This document shows, one piece after another, positions 54,490 through 62,708 of a DNA stretch of 64,000 nt. A model generated the notes under the pieces. The model was not told the DNA's origin, did no database searches, and was given only the letters and a program-made list of their open reading frames with translations. Where the stretch lies: positions 3,224,001-3,288,000 of the forward strand of contig NW_027488365.1 in NCBI RefSeq assembly GCF_051014445.1, given 5' to 3'. This DNA is from Colletes latitarsis (lineage: Eukaryota; Arthropoda; Insecta; Hymenoptera; Colletidae). How positions within the stretch are numbered: position 1 is the first letter of the stretch; the number at the start of each line of letters is the position of its first letter. The position numbers were made by a program, and so were the translations under genes.

Positions 54490-57400
54490 ATGGCATTGTC
54501 CAGAGAGGCCGGTCGTAGCGAAATCGAAATCGATTTCGATGACCTGACCTCCCGATTTGAAGCGATGTCACGGTCGATTGCTAATTTAGAGAAACGCGGT
54601 CGAGCTCAATACAATGAGATACTTCTCAAGTCGAAGCTCGACTCTGTATCCGAACAGTACAAGGAAGCTGTTGATCAGTATTTGGCTGTTCGGAGGAAAT
54701 ATCCACCTGCGAAGTGCGAATTAAGCAACTTCGTGATCAAGGGTGGACTTGAAGCATGGGAGACGATGTTCATGGAGTTCCAGGCGTACGTTGCCGCGGA
54801 GCTGACCAAACTCGCCGAGGATCAGAAAACCTCGGTGTCGTCCGTCAGCCAGCACGATGTTGCCATTGAACTCCCGAAGCAACGTCTCCATAGATTTGGC
54901 GGGGATCCTCGTAAATGGAACCATTTTGAGGATCTGTTCACCGCTAGTGTGATAGAGAACCCGAGGCTTTCAGATGTGCATCGACTGCAGTATCTGAACG
55001 CCTGTGTGGAAGATCAGGCACTGGCGGCGATCGCACACCTGGAAATTACCGAGGGTAATTTCGAGGTAGCGTGGCGAACCCTGAAAGAGCAATTCGGGCT
55101 GCCACGTATTGTGATCGCCAACCTAATTGATCAGTTGACCAAAATGAAGACGATTAAGAAGGATGACCTGACTAGCTTACAACAGGTCACCATCGTCTTC
55201 AAACAGGCTTTCGCTGTTTTTGAAAAGCAGGGCACTTACCGAGAGCAGCGAGATTGGCTGCTGGCCCATGCGATCAAATGCAAGCTTGAAGGGTCTCTCA
55301 ACTTAGAGTGGGAAATGTCCCAGAAGCTCTCCACAAAATTCCCTTCGTTTAACGAGTTAGTGGAATTTCTGGAGGTGCATGCTCGAGCCATCACCATGGT
55401 GAACGGAGGACAGAGCAAAGCTGAGAAAAATATCCCACCGAAATCCAAGGTGCGGAGTCACAACGCCGTGATGGAAAGCCATCAAGATTCAGGCGAGAAT
55501 TGCAAGTTTTGCGAGCTCAAGCGCGGAATAGTACACTGTCGTGCTTTTCTGCGCTTGAGGCCTTACCATCGCTTGCAATATGTGAAAGATAATAGGTGGT
55601 GCGTGAATTGCATCTCGTCCGGCCATGAGGCTGGGCTTTGTCAATCCGGGCAGGTATGCTATAAATGCAAGGGTAGACACCATACCCTGTTGCATTTGGA
55701 GACGTCGGGACGCGAAATCGAACGTCGGAAAACGACGACAGCGATTTCGGGAGAAAGACGTGAGCAAAAGCGGCCTGCAGGCCCAGCGCGCCGGCCATAC
55801 CAAGCCGAGCGTACGAAAAGCAACGCGCCGCCACCCGCTGCAACACCTCAGGCCGGTACGTCGCATTGTACCGCGACTGGTGCCGACACGCCGAGGTCTG
55901 TGCTGCTCGCAACGGCGAAAGTGCGGGTGTATGGGGACAACGGTGCGTCGCGTATCGTACGCGCACTGGTGGACCAAGGGTCAGAGTCGTCTTTTGTCTC
56001 CGCAAATTTGACGAATGATCTCAAATTTAAGCGGAGAAAAACTCCAGCCACTGTAACGGGCTTGGGGGGCGGCACTACCCAAAAGATAAGACATAGTGTC
56101 GAATTGCGTCTGGGAGCGGTGCAAGGTGACGAACCGACGATGCAGACGAGAGCGTATGTCGTGCATAAGATCACGAATTACGCCTCGCCGTCGACAAGCG
56201 TGCTCGAATATGACGCGCTGAGTCACCTGCCGCTCGCAGACCCCGACCCTGCTATCGGTCAAGCGATTGAGGTGCTGATCGGAGCAGACTTGTACGCTCA
56301 AGTTATTCGACCTGGTTTTCGTCGAGTAAGTCGTACGGGCCCAATTGCCCAGGAAACCGCATTCGGCTGGATCGTATCCGGTCCGATAAGAGCAGCGGGA
56401 AAAATGGGCAAAACCATAAGAACGTTGCACTGCAGCATCCTCGAATCGCTGGATACTGCGATTCGAAGGTTTTGGGAAGTCGAAGAAATTCCTTCGGCCT
56501 CGGTACGCACGCAGGCAGAAGAGGAATGCGAAGCGTACTTCCGAAACACCGTCGCACGAGATGCGACAGGACGATTCGTTGTCCGATTACCTCTCGCCCA
56601 CCCGAGACCGGATGCAGTACTGGGAGATTCCTTCCGTATTGCTCTCTCCGCTCTCACGAGGCTGAGGAAAAAATTGGATGTTGACCAGAATCTCGTGCGA
56701 GAATACAGTGAGTTTCTCGCGGAATATGAAGACCTGGGTCATATGACTCGAATCGAGACCATTGACACAACCAGGCTCTACATTCCGCATCGAGCGGTCA
56801 TACGAGATGAAAGTGCAACGACTCGTTTGAGAGTCGTTTTCAATGCAACCAGCCGAACTACGGGTGGTAGTTCGCTGAACGACCTTCTGCACGTAGGTCC
56901 GAAACTACAGAACGACATCACGTCAGTTTTGACACGATGGCGTTTGTATGAATACGTGTTGGTGGCAGACATTGAGAAAATGTTTCGACAGATTCTCGTC
57001 GCCCCACAGGATCGCCGCTATCAGTGCATCCTATGGCGTGCACCCGGTATCGAACAGCTTAGTGCATTCGAGTTAAACACCGTAACTTACGGGACGGCGT
57101 GCGCGCCGTATTTGTCCATGAGAACTCTGCTCGAGTTAAAAAATCAGGACGGTCATAAGTATCCCCTGGCCGCTCCGATACTCGAGAAGGACGTTTATGT
57201 AGACGATGTATTTATGGGAGCATCCGACACATCCTTATTAGAGCAAATTCGTATTCAAGTTTGCGAGCTCTTACAAGGAGGAGGATTCAATCTGCGAAAA
57301 TGGGCAGGAAATTCGCCTCAAGTATTGCGCAATATCCCCCAGAGAGCACACTCCCACGCCGTTGACCTCACCTTGTTCGACGATTCCGAATTAAAGGTGC

Positions 57401-59790
57401 TCGGTTTACGGTGGATACCGTCAGGTGATTATTTTTATTTCAATCTGCAACGGTTTCAGCCGTCTGCAGTGCCGATGACCAAAAGAAATTTGTTCTCGGA
57501 AATAGCCAAGTTGTTCGATCCACTCGGCTGGTTATCACCAGTCCTGATTCGTGCGAAGATTTTGATGCAGTCCCAATGGCTGGAGAAAATCCAGTGGGAC
57601 GATCAAATCTCCGCGAATACGCTAAAGACGTGGAACACGTTTTGCGTGGATTGGGGCAGCTTGAAGAAATTGAAGATCCCTAGATGGATTCATTACGGAG
57701 CAGACACAATTTCCGTGGAAATCCATGGATTCTGTGACGCTTCGCTCGCTGCCTACTCAGCAGTTACTTATTTACGAGTGACCGCGATGAACAATGTCAT
57801 TTCCACGACATTGATAATGGCGAAAACGCGAGTAGCACCAATTAAAACGCAGTCGATTCCTGTTCTGGAATTGAATGGCGCGGTATTGCTCGCCGAGCTT
57901 ATAGTGCACGTGGAAAGGTCACTTTCGTTGAAAGTCGATCGAATAATCTGTTGGACAGATTCCACGATTACACTAGCTTGGTTGAGAAAGCATGCCTCCA
58001 CATGGAAGGTTTTAATAGCCAACCGTGTGTCGAAAGTCCAGACACTTCTTCCCAAGGCTGAATGGAGGCACGTTCCCACACGATCCAATCCCGCGGATTT
58101 AAATTCGCGAGGAGTGGACGCAGCGGAACTTCTTCAATCAAAATTGTGGATTTCTGGACCATCTTGGCTTAAACAATCGGAGGATTGTTGGCCAAAATCA
58201 CCTTCGGCAGTTGAGACCGAAGAAGGTAAGCGCACAGTGCATGCCCATGTAACCACTCCGAAAACGGAATGGGAATTTGTATTCCGGTTTTCGAACTGGC
58301 ATAAACTACTTCGCGTAACCGCTTACTGTCTCCGACTGAGGAGACCGCTGCACGGTGAACGCAGACTGTATGCTGATAAGCATGTGGAAGCGGCTGAGAT
58401 GCAGCTTGCAACCGAACGAGTTGCTCGCTATCTACAGCGTACACACTTTGCAAAAGAGTACCGGTGTTTAAAAGAACGCCGGGAAATTCCGTTAAAATCC
58501 CCGCTGAAAAGTTTAAACCCTTTTCTCGACGACAAAGATGTTTTGAGAGTCGGGGGAAGACTGGTGAATGCCGTATTAACATGGGAAACAAAGCACCCCA
58601 TAATCCTGCCGAGACATCACGTATCTACGTTGATTATAAGGCAGTGCCACGTGGACACGTTGCATGGGGGCTTGCAATTAACCATGTATACCGTAAGGCA
58701 AAAATTTTGGATCCTTGGCTGCCGAAACGCGGCACGAACGATCATCCACGAATGCATGCGATGCGTGAGATGGAGGGCAAAAACCTCCACGCAAATCATG
58801 CAGGATTTGATTCCGGAGCGTTGCTGCGAGGCGAGAGTTTTTTCAAACTGCGGAATAGATTACGCGGGACCCTTTCGAGTCCGTGATTCCGCCGGTCGAG
58901 GAAAAACAGCCCATAAGGCATACATTGCAGTTTTCGTCTGCTACGCGACAAAAGCTGTTCATATAGAACTCGTCCACGATTATACGACGAGTGCTTTTCT
59001 GGCCGCACTGGATCGGTTTATAGCACGAAGGGGGGTTCCGTCCTGTATTTTCAGTGACAACGGAACTAACTTTGTCGGTGCCGATCGAGAATTACGCGAA
59101 AATTTCAAGGCAGTGTATGATACACCAGAAATGCGTAGTAAATGCGGTCAGAAAGGAATAAGGTGGAAATTCAACCCACCGAGTGCACCTCATTTTGGAG
59201 GCATGCAGGAGGCCGGGGTGAAATCGGTGAAATATCACCTAAAACGCACGCTGGGCGAATTCACTCCTACCAGCGAGGAAATGCAGACTCTACTCTGCAA
59301 GATCGAGGCGAGTTTAAACTCTCGGCCGATCGCTGCTATGAGTGATAGTCCAGATGATTATGCCCCGCTAACACCGGGCCATTTTCTAGTCGGCGGTCCA
59401 TTAAATGCACTTCCGACAAAGTCCGTGGAAACTGAGCATACCTCACGTCTTACACGTTGGAGGGCGATTCAGAAGTTTCACGAACAAATCTGGAAACATT
59501 GGTCGCGTGATTATCTCACGCAACTTCAAAACCGGTATAAATGGCGTACTGTCCAAGAACAACTAAAAATCAACGATCTGGTTTTAGTGCAGAATCCTCT
59601 GCTTCCCCCTAATCAATGGGATATGGGACGAATAGAAGAGGTTTATTCGGGACAGGATGGGCACGCGCGTGTTGTTAAAATACGCACGGCGAAATCTGCT
59701 TTTACACGACCAATTACTCGGTTGTGTAAATTGCCTGTGGATTTTTCCACGGTAGCGACAAATGGCAACGTCGCTGTCGAGGAAACATAG
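54490..59790 (+). CDS. Gag-Pol polyprotein of the BEL/Pao element
   Basis: One frame of 1766 aa encodes the particle protein and replication enzymes. ATG 54490 is the first ATG after the LTR and has a good context (CACCATGG); the frame is open further upstream but without an ATG. Domains by residue: Gag core about 128-275 (HRFGGDPRKW near 134-143); zinc-knuckle region 338-402 (C371-X2-C-X4-H-X4-C384 and a CX2C...HH...H unit 390-402); aspartic protease with D495 in LVDQGSES; reverse transcriptase about 760-980 with D827 and YVDD 903-906; RNase H with D1083, E1127, D1157, D1203; integrase zinc finger H1387, H1392, C1422, C1425; integrase core D1457, D1523, E1574; C-terminal Pao-type region about 1680-1755 (NQWDMGRI). 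All catalytic residues are present and the length is normal for the family. The polyprotein would be cut by its own protease in cytoplasmic particles. Confidence 0.96.
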   Translation: MALSREAGRSEIEIDFDDLTSRFEAMSRSIANLEKRGRAQYNEILLKSKLDSVSEQYKEAVDQYLAVRRKYPPAKCELSNFVIKGGLEAWETMFMEFQAYVAAELTKLAEDQKTSVSSVSQHDVAIELPKQRLHRFGGDPRKWNHFEDLFTASVIENPRLSDVHRLQYLNACVEDQALAAIAHLEITEGNFEVAWRTLKEQFGLPRIVIANLIDQLTKMKTIKKDDLTSLQQVTIVFKQAFAVFEKQGTYREQRDWLLAHAIKCKLEGSLNLEWEMSQKLSTKFPSFNELVEFLEVHARAITMVNGGQSKAEKNIPPKSKVRSHNAVMESHQDSGENCKFCELKRGIVHCRAFLRLRPYHRLQYVKDNRWCVNCISSGHEAGLCQSGQVCYKCKGRHHTLLHLETSGREIERRKTTTAISGERREQKRPAGPARRPYQAERTKSNAPPPAATPQAGTSHCTATGADTPRSVLLATAKVRVYGDNGASRIVRALVDQGSESSFVSANLTNDLKFKRRKTPATVTGLGGGTTQKIRHSVELRLGAVQGDEPTMQTRAYVVHKITNYASPSTSVLEYDALSHLPLADPDPAIGQAIEVLIGADLYAQVIRPGFRRVSRTGPIAQETAFGWIVSGPIRAAGKMGKTIRTLHCSILESLDTAIRRFWEVEEIPSASVRTQAEEECEAYFRNTVARDATGRFVVRLPLAHPRPDAVLGDSFRIALSALTRLRKKLDVDQNLVREYSEFLAEYEDLGHMTRIETIDTTRLYIPHRAVIRDESATTRLRVVFNATSRTTGGSSLNDLLHVGPKLQNDITSVLTRWRLYEYVLVADIEKMFRQILVAPQDRRYQCILWRAPGIEQLSAFELNTVTYGTACAPYLSMRTLLELKNQDGHKYPLAAPILEKDVYVDDVFMGASDTSLLEQIRIQVCELLQGGGFNLRKWAGNSPQVLRNIPQRAHSHAVDLTLFDDSELKVLGLRWIPSGDYFYFNLQRFQPSAVPMTKRNLFSEIAKLFDPLGWLSPVLIRAKILMQSQWLEKIQWDDQISANTLKTWNTFCVDWGSLKKLKIPRWIHYGADTISVEIHGFCDASLAAYSAVTYLRVTAMNNVISTTLIMAKTRVAPIKTQSIPVLELNGAVLLAELIVHVERSLSLKVDRIICWTDSTITLAWLRKHASTWKVLIANRVSKVQTLLPKAEWRHVPTRSNPADLNSRGVDAAELLQSKLWISGPSWLKQSEDCWPKSPSAVETEEGKRTVHAHVTTPKTEWEFVFRFSNWHKLLRVTAYCLRLRRPLHGERRLYADKHVEAAEMQLATERVARYLQRTHFAKEYRCLKERREIPLKSPLKSLNPFLDDKDVLRVGGRLVNAVLTWETKHPIILPRHHVSTLIIRQCHVDTLHGGLQLTMYTVRQKFWILGCRNAARTIIHECMRCVRWRAKTSTQIMQDLIPERCCEARVFSNCGIDYAGPFRVRDSAGRGKTAHKAYIAVFVCYATKAVHIELVHDYTTSAFLAALDRFIARRGVPSCIFSDNGTNFVGADRELRENFKAVYDTPEMRSKCGQKGIRWKFNPPSAPHFGGMQEAGVKSVKYHLKRTLGEFTPTSEEMQTLLCKIEASLNSRPIAAMSDSPDDYAPLTPGHFLVGGPLNALPTKSVETEHTSRLTRWRAIQKFHEQIWKHWSRDYLTQLQNRYKWRTVQEQLKINDLVLVQNPLLPPNQWDMGRIEEVYSGQDGHARVVKIRTAKSAFTRPITRLCKLPVDFSTVATNGNVAVEET

Positions 59791-59984
59791 GAAATACAGC
59801 ATCAATCGGGCAAGGATATTGTACGGTGAGGTACCACCGCGTCCTTAGCAACCAGGATTCACGTCTATCTATCCGCCGTTGCTACGGCCAGATCTGAGGT
59901 ACGGGTTGCCTAGCAACGCAAACAACTCGACTGAATCTGCGCTCCGAACGGAGCCATCTTGCCATTAGTCAACTTCTAGCCACG
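59791..59984 (+). other. Spacer between Gag-Pol and the second frame, with candidate splice acceptor
   Basis: This is a 194-base non-coding gap. Near its end CAACTTCTAG (AG at 59978-59979) stands five bases before the ATG of the next frame and could act as a 3' splice site. At 59905-59917 GTTGCC-T-AGCAAC is an imperfect dyad fitting the RFX X-box consensus. Related GTTGC/GCAAC pieces are scattered around it. Both functions are inference. Confidence 0.35.
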
Positions 59985-60662
59985 ATGAGCGACACGAGCA
60001 ACGAAGAGGGCACAATTTTGATCTCAGGAGATCCTGAGATCGATCTTCGGTTCGACCGAATCATGCGAATCGGAGAGGAGGCCGGTACACCAGCTAGACA
60101 GCAGGAACCGGTGCTCAATCTCGACCAGGAGGTCGAAGTTACCCTCGGCCTGGACAGGGTACGGGTACCCGCCAGGGTAATGGAGGAGGGCGGAAGGCAC
60201 CAGGTGGAGTTACCCGGAGGTAAATACATCCTCCGGTGGGCCCCTGGAGGACGACTCCTCCATAGCTCTTGGAAGCCAGACAAGCCGGTGAGACCAGTCC
60301 AAGACCCAACTGCTGCGGGTTCAGCCGCTGCACCGGCCACATCGGCAGCTGCCATGCCGCCGAAGGAGATAGCCGCGGCAGTCGGCCCTGCCAGACCTGC
60401 TCCACGGCACAAGAAGAGAAAGCGTAAGGCAGCCACACCGGAAGCTCCTTACCCCTGCCAAGCGGGGACGAGCCGAGGGGAAATGCCCGGTACTTCCGGA
60501 TCGCGGCCAACACAGCCACCCGGTCCACGCCGAGCGAGGAGGCGTCCGTGGCGCCAACCAGGAACGCTCGAAACCGTGGAGGCAACGACGCGAGCATTGG
60601 CGGATCAGATGCTCATGACCACAATGCGGTTCCTGAGTGGAGCCGCCCCGGGACAATCGTAA
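59985..60662 (+). CDS. Second frame of the element, unknown basic protein (225 aa)
   Basis: The product is not recognised. ATG 59985 has a fair context (CCACGATGA). The first 35 residues are acidic, residues 45-100 look like a small folded beta-rich region (VEVTLGLDRVRV, GGKYILRWAPGG), 108-140 are Ala/Pro rich, RHKKRKRK (141-148) looks like a nuclear localisation signal, a second basic patch PRRARRRPWR lies at 181-190, and the last 30 residues could form a helix. There is no signal peptide or membrane segment, so it is not envelope-like despite its position. Basic patches suggest nucleic-acid binding or nuclear entry. It could be expressed from a spliced RNA. Chance ORF is possible but unlikely given length, start context and composition. 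Confidence 0.6.
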   Translation: MSDTSNEEGTILISGDPEIDLRFDRIMRIGEEAGTPARQQEPVLNLDQEVEVTLGLDRVRVPARVMEEGGRHQVELPGGKYILRWAPGGRLLHSSWKPDKPVRPVQDPTAAGSAAAPATSAAAMPPKEIAAAVGPARPAPRHKKRKRKAATPEAPYPCQAGTSRGEMPGTSGSRPTQPPGPRRARRRPWRQPGTLETVEATTRALADQMLMTTMRFLSGAAPGQS

Positions 60663-60789
60663 GTACTTTTAATTATTATAAAAATTTGAAATTTTTTGGA
60701 ATTAAAAGTGCGCGCCTCTCTTTCTCGGTTCGCATAAAATCATTGCCGTACGGGTCAGCCGCGTCCTCTTAGTGTTGCACAATTCGTGC
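60663..60789 (+). other. 3' untranslated stretch of the internal region
   Basis: This is 127 bases between the second frame and the polypurine tract, AT-rich at first and then mixed. No gene or clear structure is seen. Confidence 0.5.
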
Positions 60790-60800
60790 AAGGGGGGCGG
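60790..60800 (+). promoter_or_regulatory. Polypurine tract
   Basis: AAGGGGGGCGG ends two bases before the 3' LTR. It is almost all purine (one C) and sits where the plus-strand primer of LTR elements is generated. Confidence 0.8.
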
Positions 60801-60802
60801 TA

Positions 60803-62703
60803 TGTTTAAATATCGCGTGAGTCCGAGACGGAGAAACTCGGCCGCGATGCCCGTATCTATATTGAATTCGCGGAATTCTAGATGGTTGTGCTGACGTGGA
60901 AATTTTCCATCGTTCAGTTTTGTATACCGCGGCTATTTACGTGTTTTTTCCAGTTAGCTTCACGGGAATTCTTGAGTTTTGAGAGAAATTCTAGGAATTG
61001 TGTTGCTAGCGATGAGAAAGAGAGAGAAACGAGATCTATCGAAGAAAGGTCGATAGACGAAACGCGGCAGCGCCGCGCCGTGGCCACGCAGCGAGGAGCC
61101 GCCCGGGGCCCAGCAGCGCGATGCGTCGCTAACCAGTACTGCGCCTGCGCGACGGAGCCAGCCGGGGCCGTGGCTGCTTGCAGATCGTCACGCTTCAGTA
61201 CTGAGCCGTCGGTGATCCAGAGCAGACCTATTTACGATCTCGCTCCGGTTTTCAATCGAAGCTCAGAAGAGTGTGAGCTAAGCTCGCTCTTAAATAGAAA
61301 CAGCAAGTGGACAGCGTAATAATTTAGTGGAAAATCTCGTCATCGTGACTTGAGATTTTCCCAGAGATAGGACAATCTGCCTGTTGTTGTAGCGATCGCA
61401 CGGCACGCCGGGTGTGAAGCGATCGTAGACGCAGGAGTGTGATTGAACGTTGCCGGTCGTGGATGCGACTGCGACGTTGGAGACTCGGTGTCGATCGCCT
61501 TGAGTCTTCTTCCAATTATCCAGTTAGAGCTACTGGAAGGCTGATACTGATATACTAGTATCGCCTGGTGGTAGTTCACCGTTTGTAGAAGTCGTTGGAA
61601 ACCCACTGAAGCCACCCGTCCTGTGTACCGTAGAGAGTACACCGACCGGTGGGGTGGAAAGTTTCACCGACCAGTCTGGAGCTATACGGCGTAGGAGCAA
61701 CCGGAAGGTAGATATTCAGGAAGGATATCACCTCGTGGTGCTCTCCGTGCATCGGGCTTCGGAGAACCCGTTCCAATATACCGTCGTGAGGGGACAATAA
61801 GTAGAGCCTAAGCGTACGGTGGAGCAAAGGGTTCGAAGAGCCTTCCTCCCACCTCTACACCTACTACCAGCTGTGAGTCGACCACACTGGGCTGTAAAAG
61901 TAGGGTGGATAGGTTAGCAGGGGAATTTCGTCCTAATCTGGCGAGCCGCAGGCCAGTTCCTCGAACTAAAGGAGCCGCCGTCGAGGCCGCTACGGCTGGC
62001 TGTCGGGCATTCCTGGCTAAAAGGAATCGCTGGCTAGGCAGCTGCGTAGGCAGGCCGCAGGTCCCTCCTGAGGAGCAGCTGACGAGGGAGCCGAACCAGG
62101 ACAAGACGTCCTCTAGCGTAGGTGGTGTCCAGACGCCACTCGCACGGTGAGCGTGCTCGCGGGATATAGCCTCTTGGAGCCTTACAACCTCCATTTGGTT
62201 TCCCGTCCGTGGCATTGCGAGAGCGAACCCGGTAGATAGGAGGAGATCTTCATCTACCCGGTTGTGCACGTCGGTGAGATCGTAAGAAACGAATCTCATC
62301 GACCAGAAAGAATATACAGTCCACTGGTTAGAGCGCTAAATTGCCAGGCAGCTCTCCCCTCAAAACACACTAGACTGTCGCTGGAGCGCGAGATAAGCAG
62401 CTGACGCGCGCGTTAACGTGTAAGCTGTCCGCAAAATATTCACACTTTGCTGTACAATTGTGTTACAGAAGGCCTCCACCAAGGTAAATGAATTAGGAGA
62501 AAGCAAAGAGGAGACCGGCCGGAAAAGTGAGCCGTGTTTTCCGCAATTTTTGTTTTCCTTTTTATTTATTTTGACATTTTTACTTTTGTAATACATTATA
62601 TTTTGTAAAATAAATTTAACTTTTTTTGTAAATGTTGTAACTGTTTCTCTACCTGTCTGATCCCTCATCCGGACCCACGTTAAAGTCCCTTAGTACTTTA
62701 ACA
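60803..62703 (+). repeat. 3' LTR of the BEL/Pao element
   Basis: The LTR is 1901 bp, the same length as the 5' LTR and about 99.4 percent identical by eye. It has the same TG...CA ends, hairpins (61035-61057, 61063-61077, 61329-61361) and AATAAA (62609-62614). Transcripts would end here. Identity of length without indels supports recent insertion. Confidence 0.95.
62609..62614 (+). terminator. Candidate poly(A) signal AATAAA in the 3' LTR
   Basis: This is the 3' copy of the AATAAA near the LTR end, followed by a T-rich stretch. It is expected to end the element's transcripts. Confidence 0.55.
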
Positions 62704-62708
62704 CACAT
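62704..62708. repeat. Target-site duplication CACAT, right
   Basis: This is the partner of 52460-52464. The satellite monomer continues directly from here with ACTTGTTGAACAG, so the insertion caused no other loss or rearrangement. Confidence 0.92.

Larger units (their letters stand above)
52465..62703 (+). mobile_element. BEL/Pao LTR retrotransposon, structurally complete
   Basis: The element is 10239 bp: a 5' LTR, a tRNA-Tyr primer-binding site, a Gag-Pol frame, a second small frame, a polypurine tract and a 3' LTR. A 5-bp target duplication CACAT flanks it. Assignment to BEL/Pao rests on the single Gag-Pol frame, the order protease, reverse transcriptase, RNase H, integrase, a YVDD polymerase motif, a DQGS protease motif and a C-terminal region like that of Pao polyproteins. 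The two LTRs are equal in length and differ at about 12 of 1901 sites. No stop or frameshift interrupts the main frame, so the copy may still be, or recently have been, active. Confidence 0.95.

Noticed and set aside
55489..56657. Several 100-160 aa minus-strand or alternate-frame openings over Gag-Pol
   Set aside because: They are shadows of the GC-richer Gag-Pol coding sequence, with no family resemblance or start context.
59985..60662. Envelope gene in the second frame
   Set aside because: There is no signal peptide, membrane segment, furin-like site or cysteine pattern, and the protein is basic and Ala/Pro rich.
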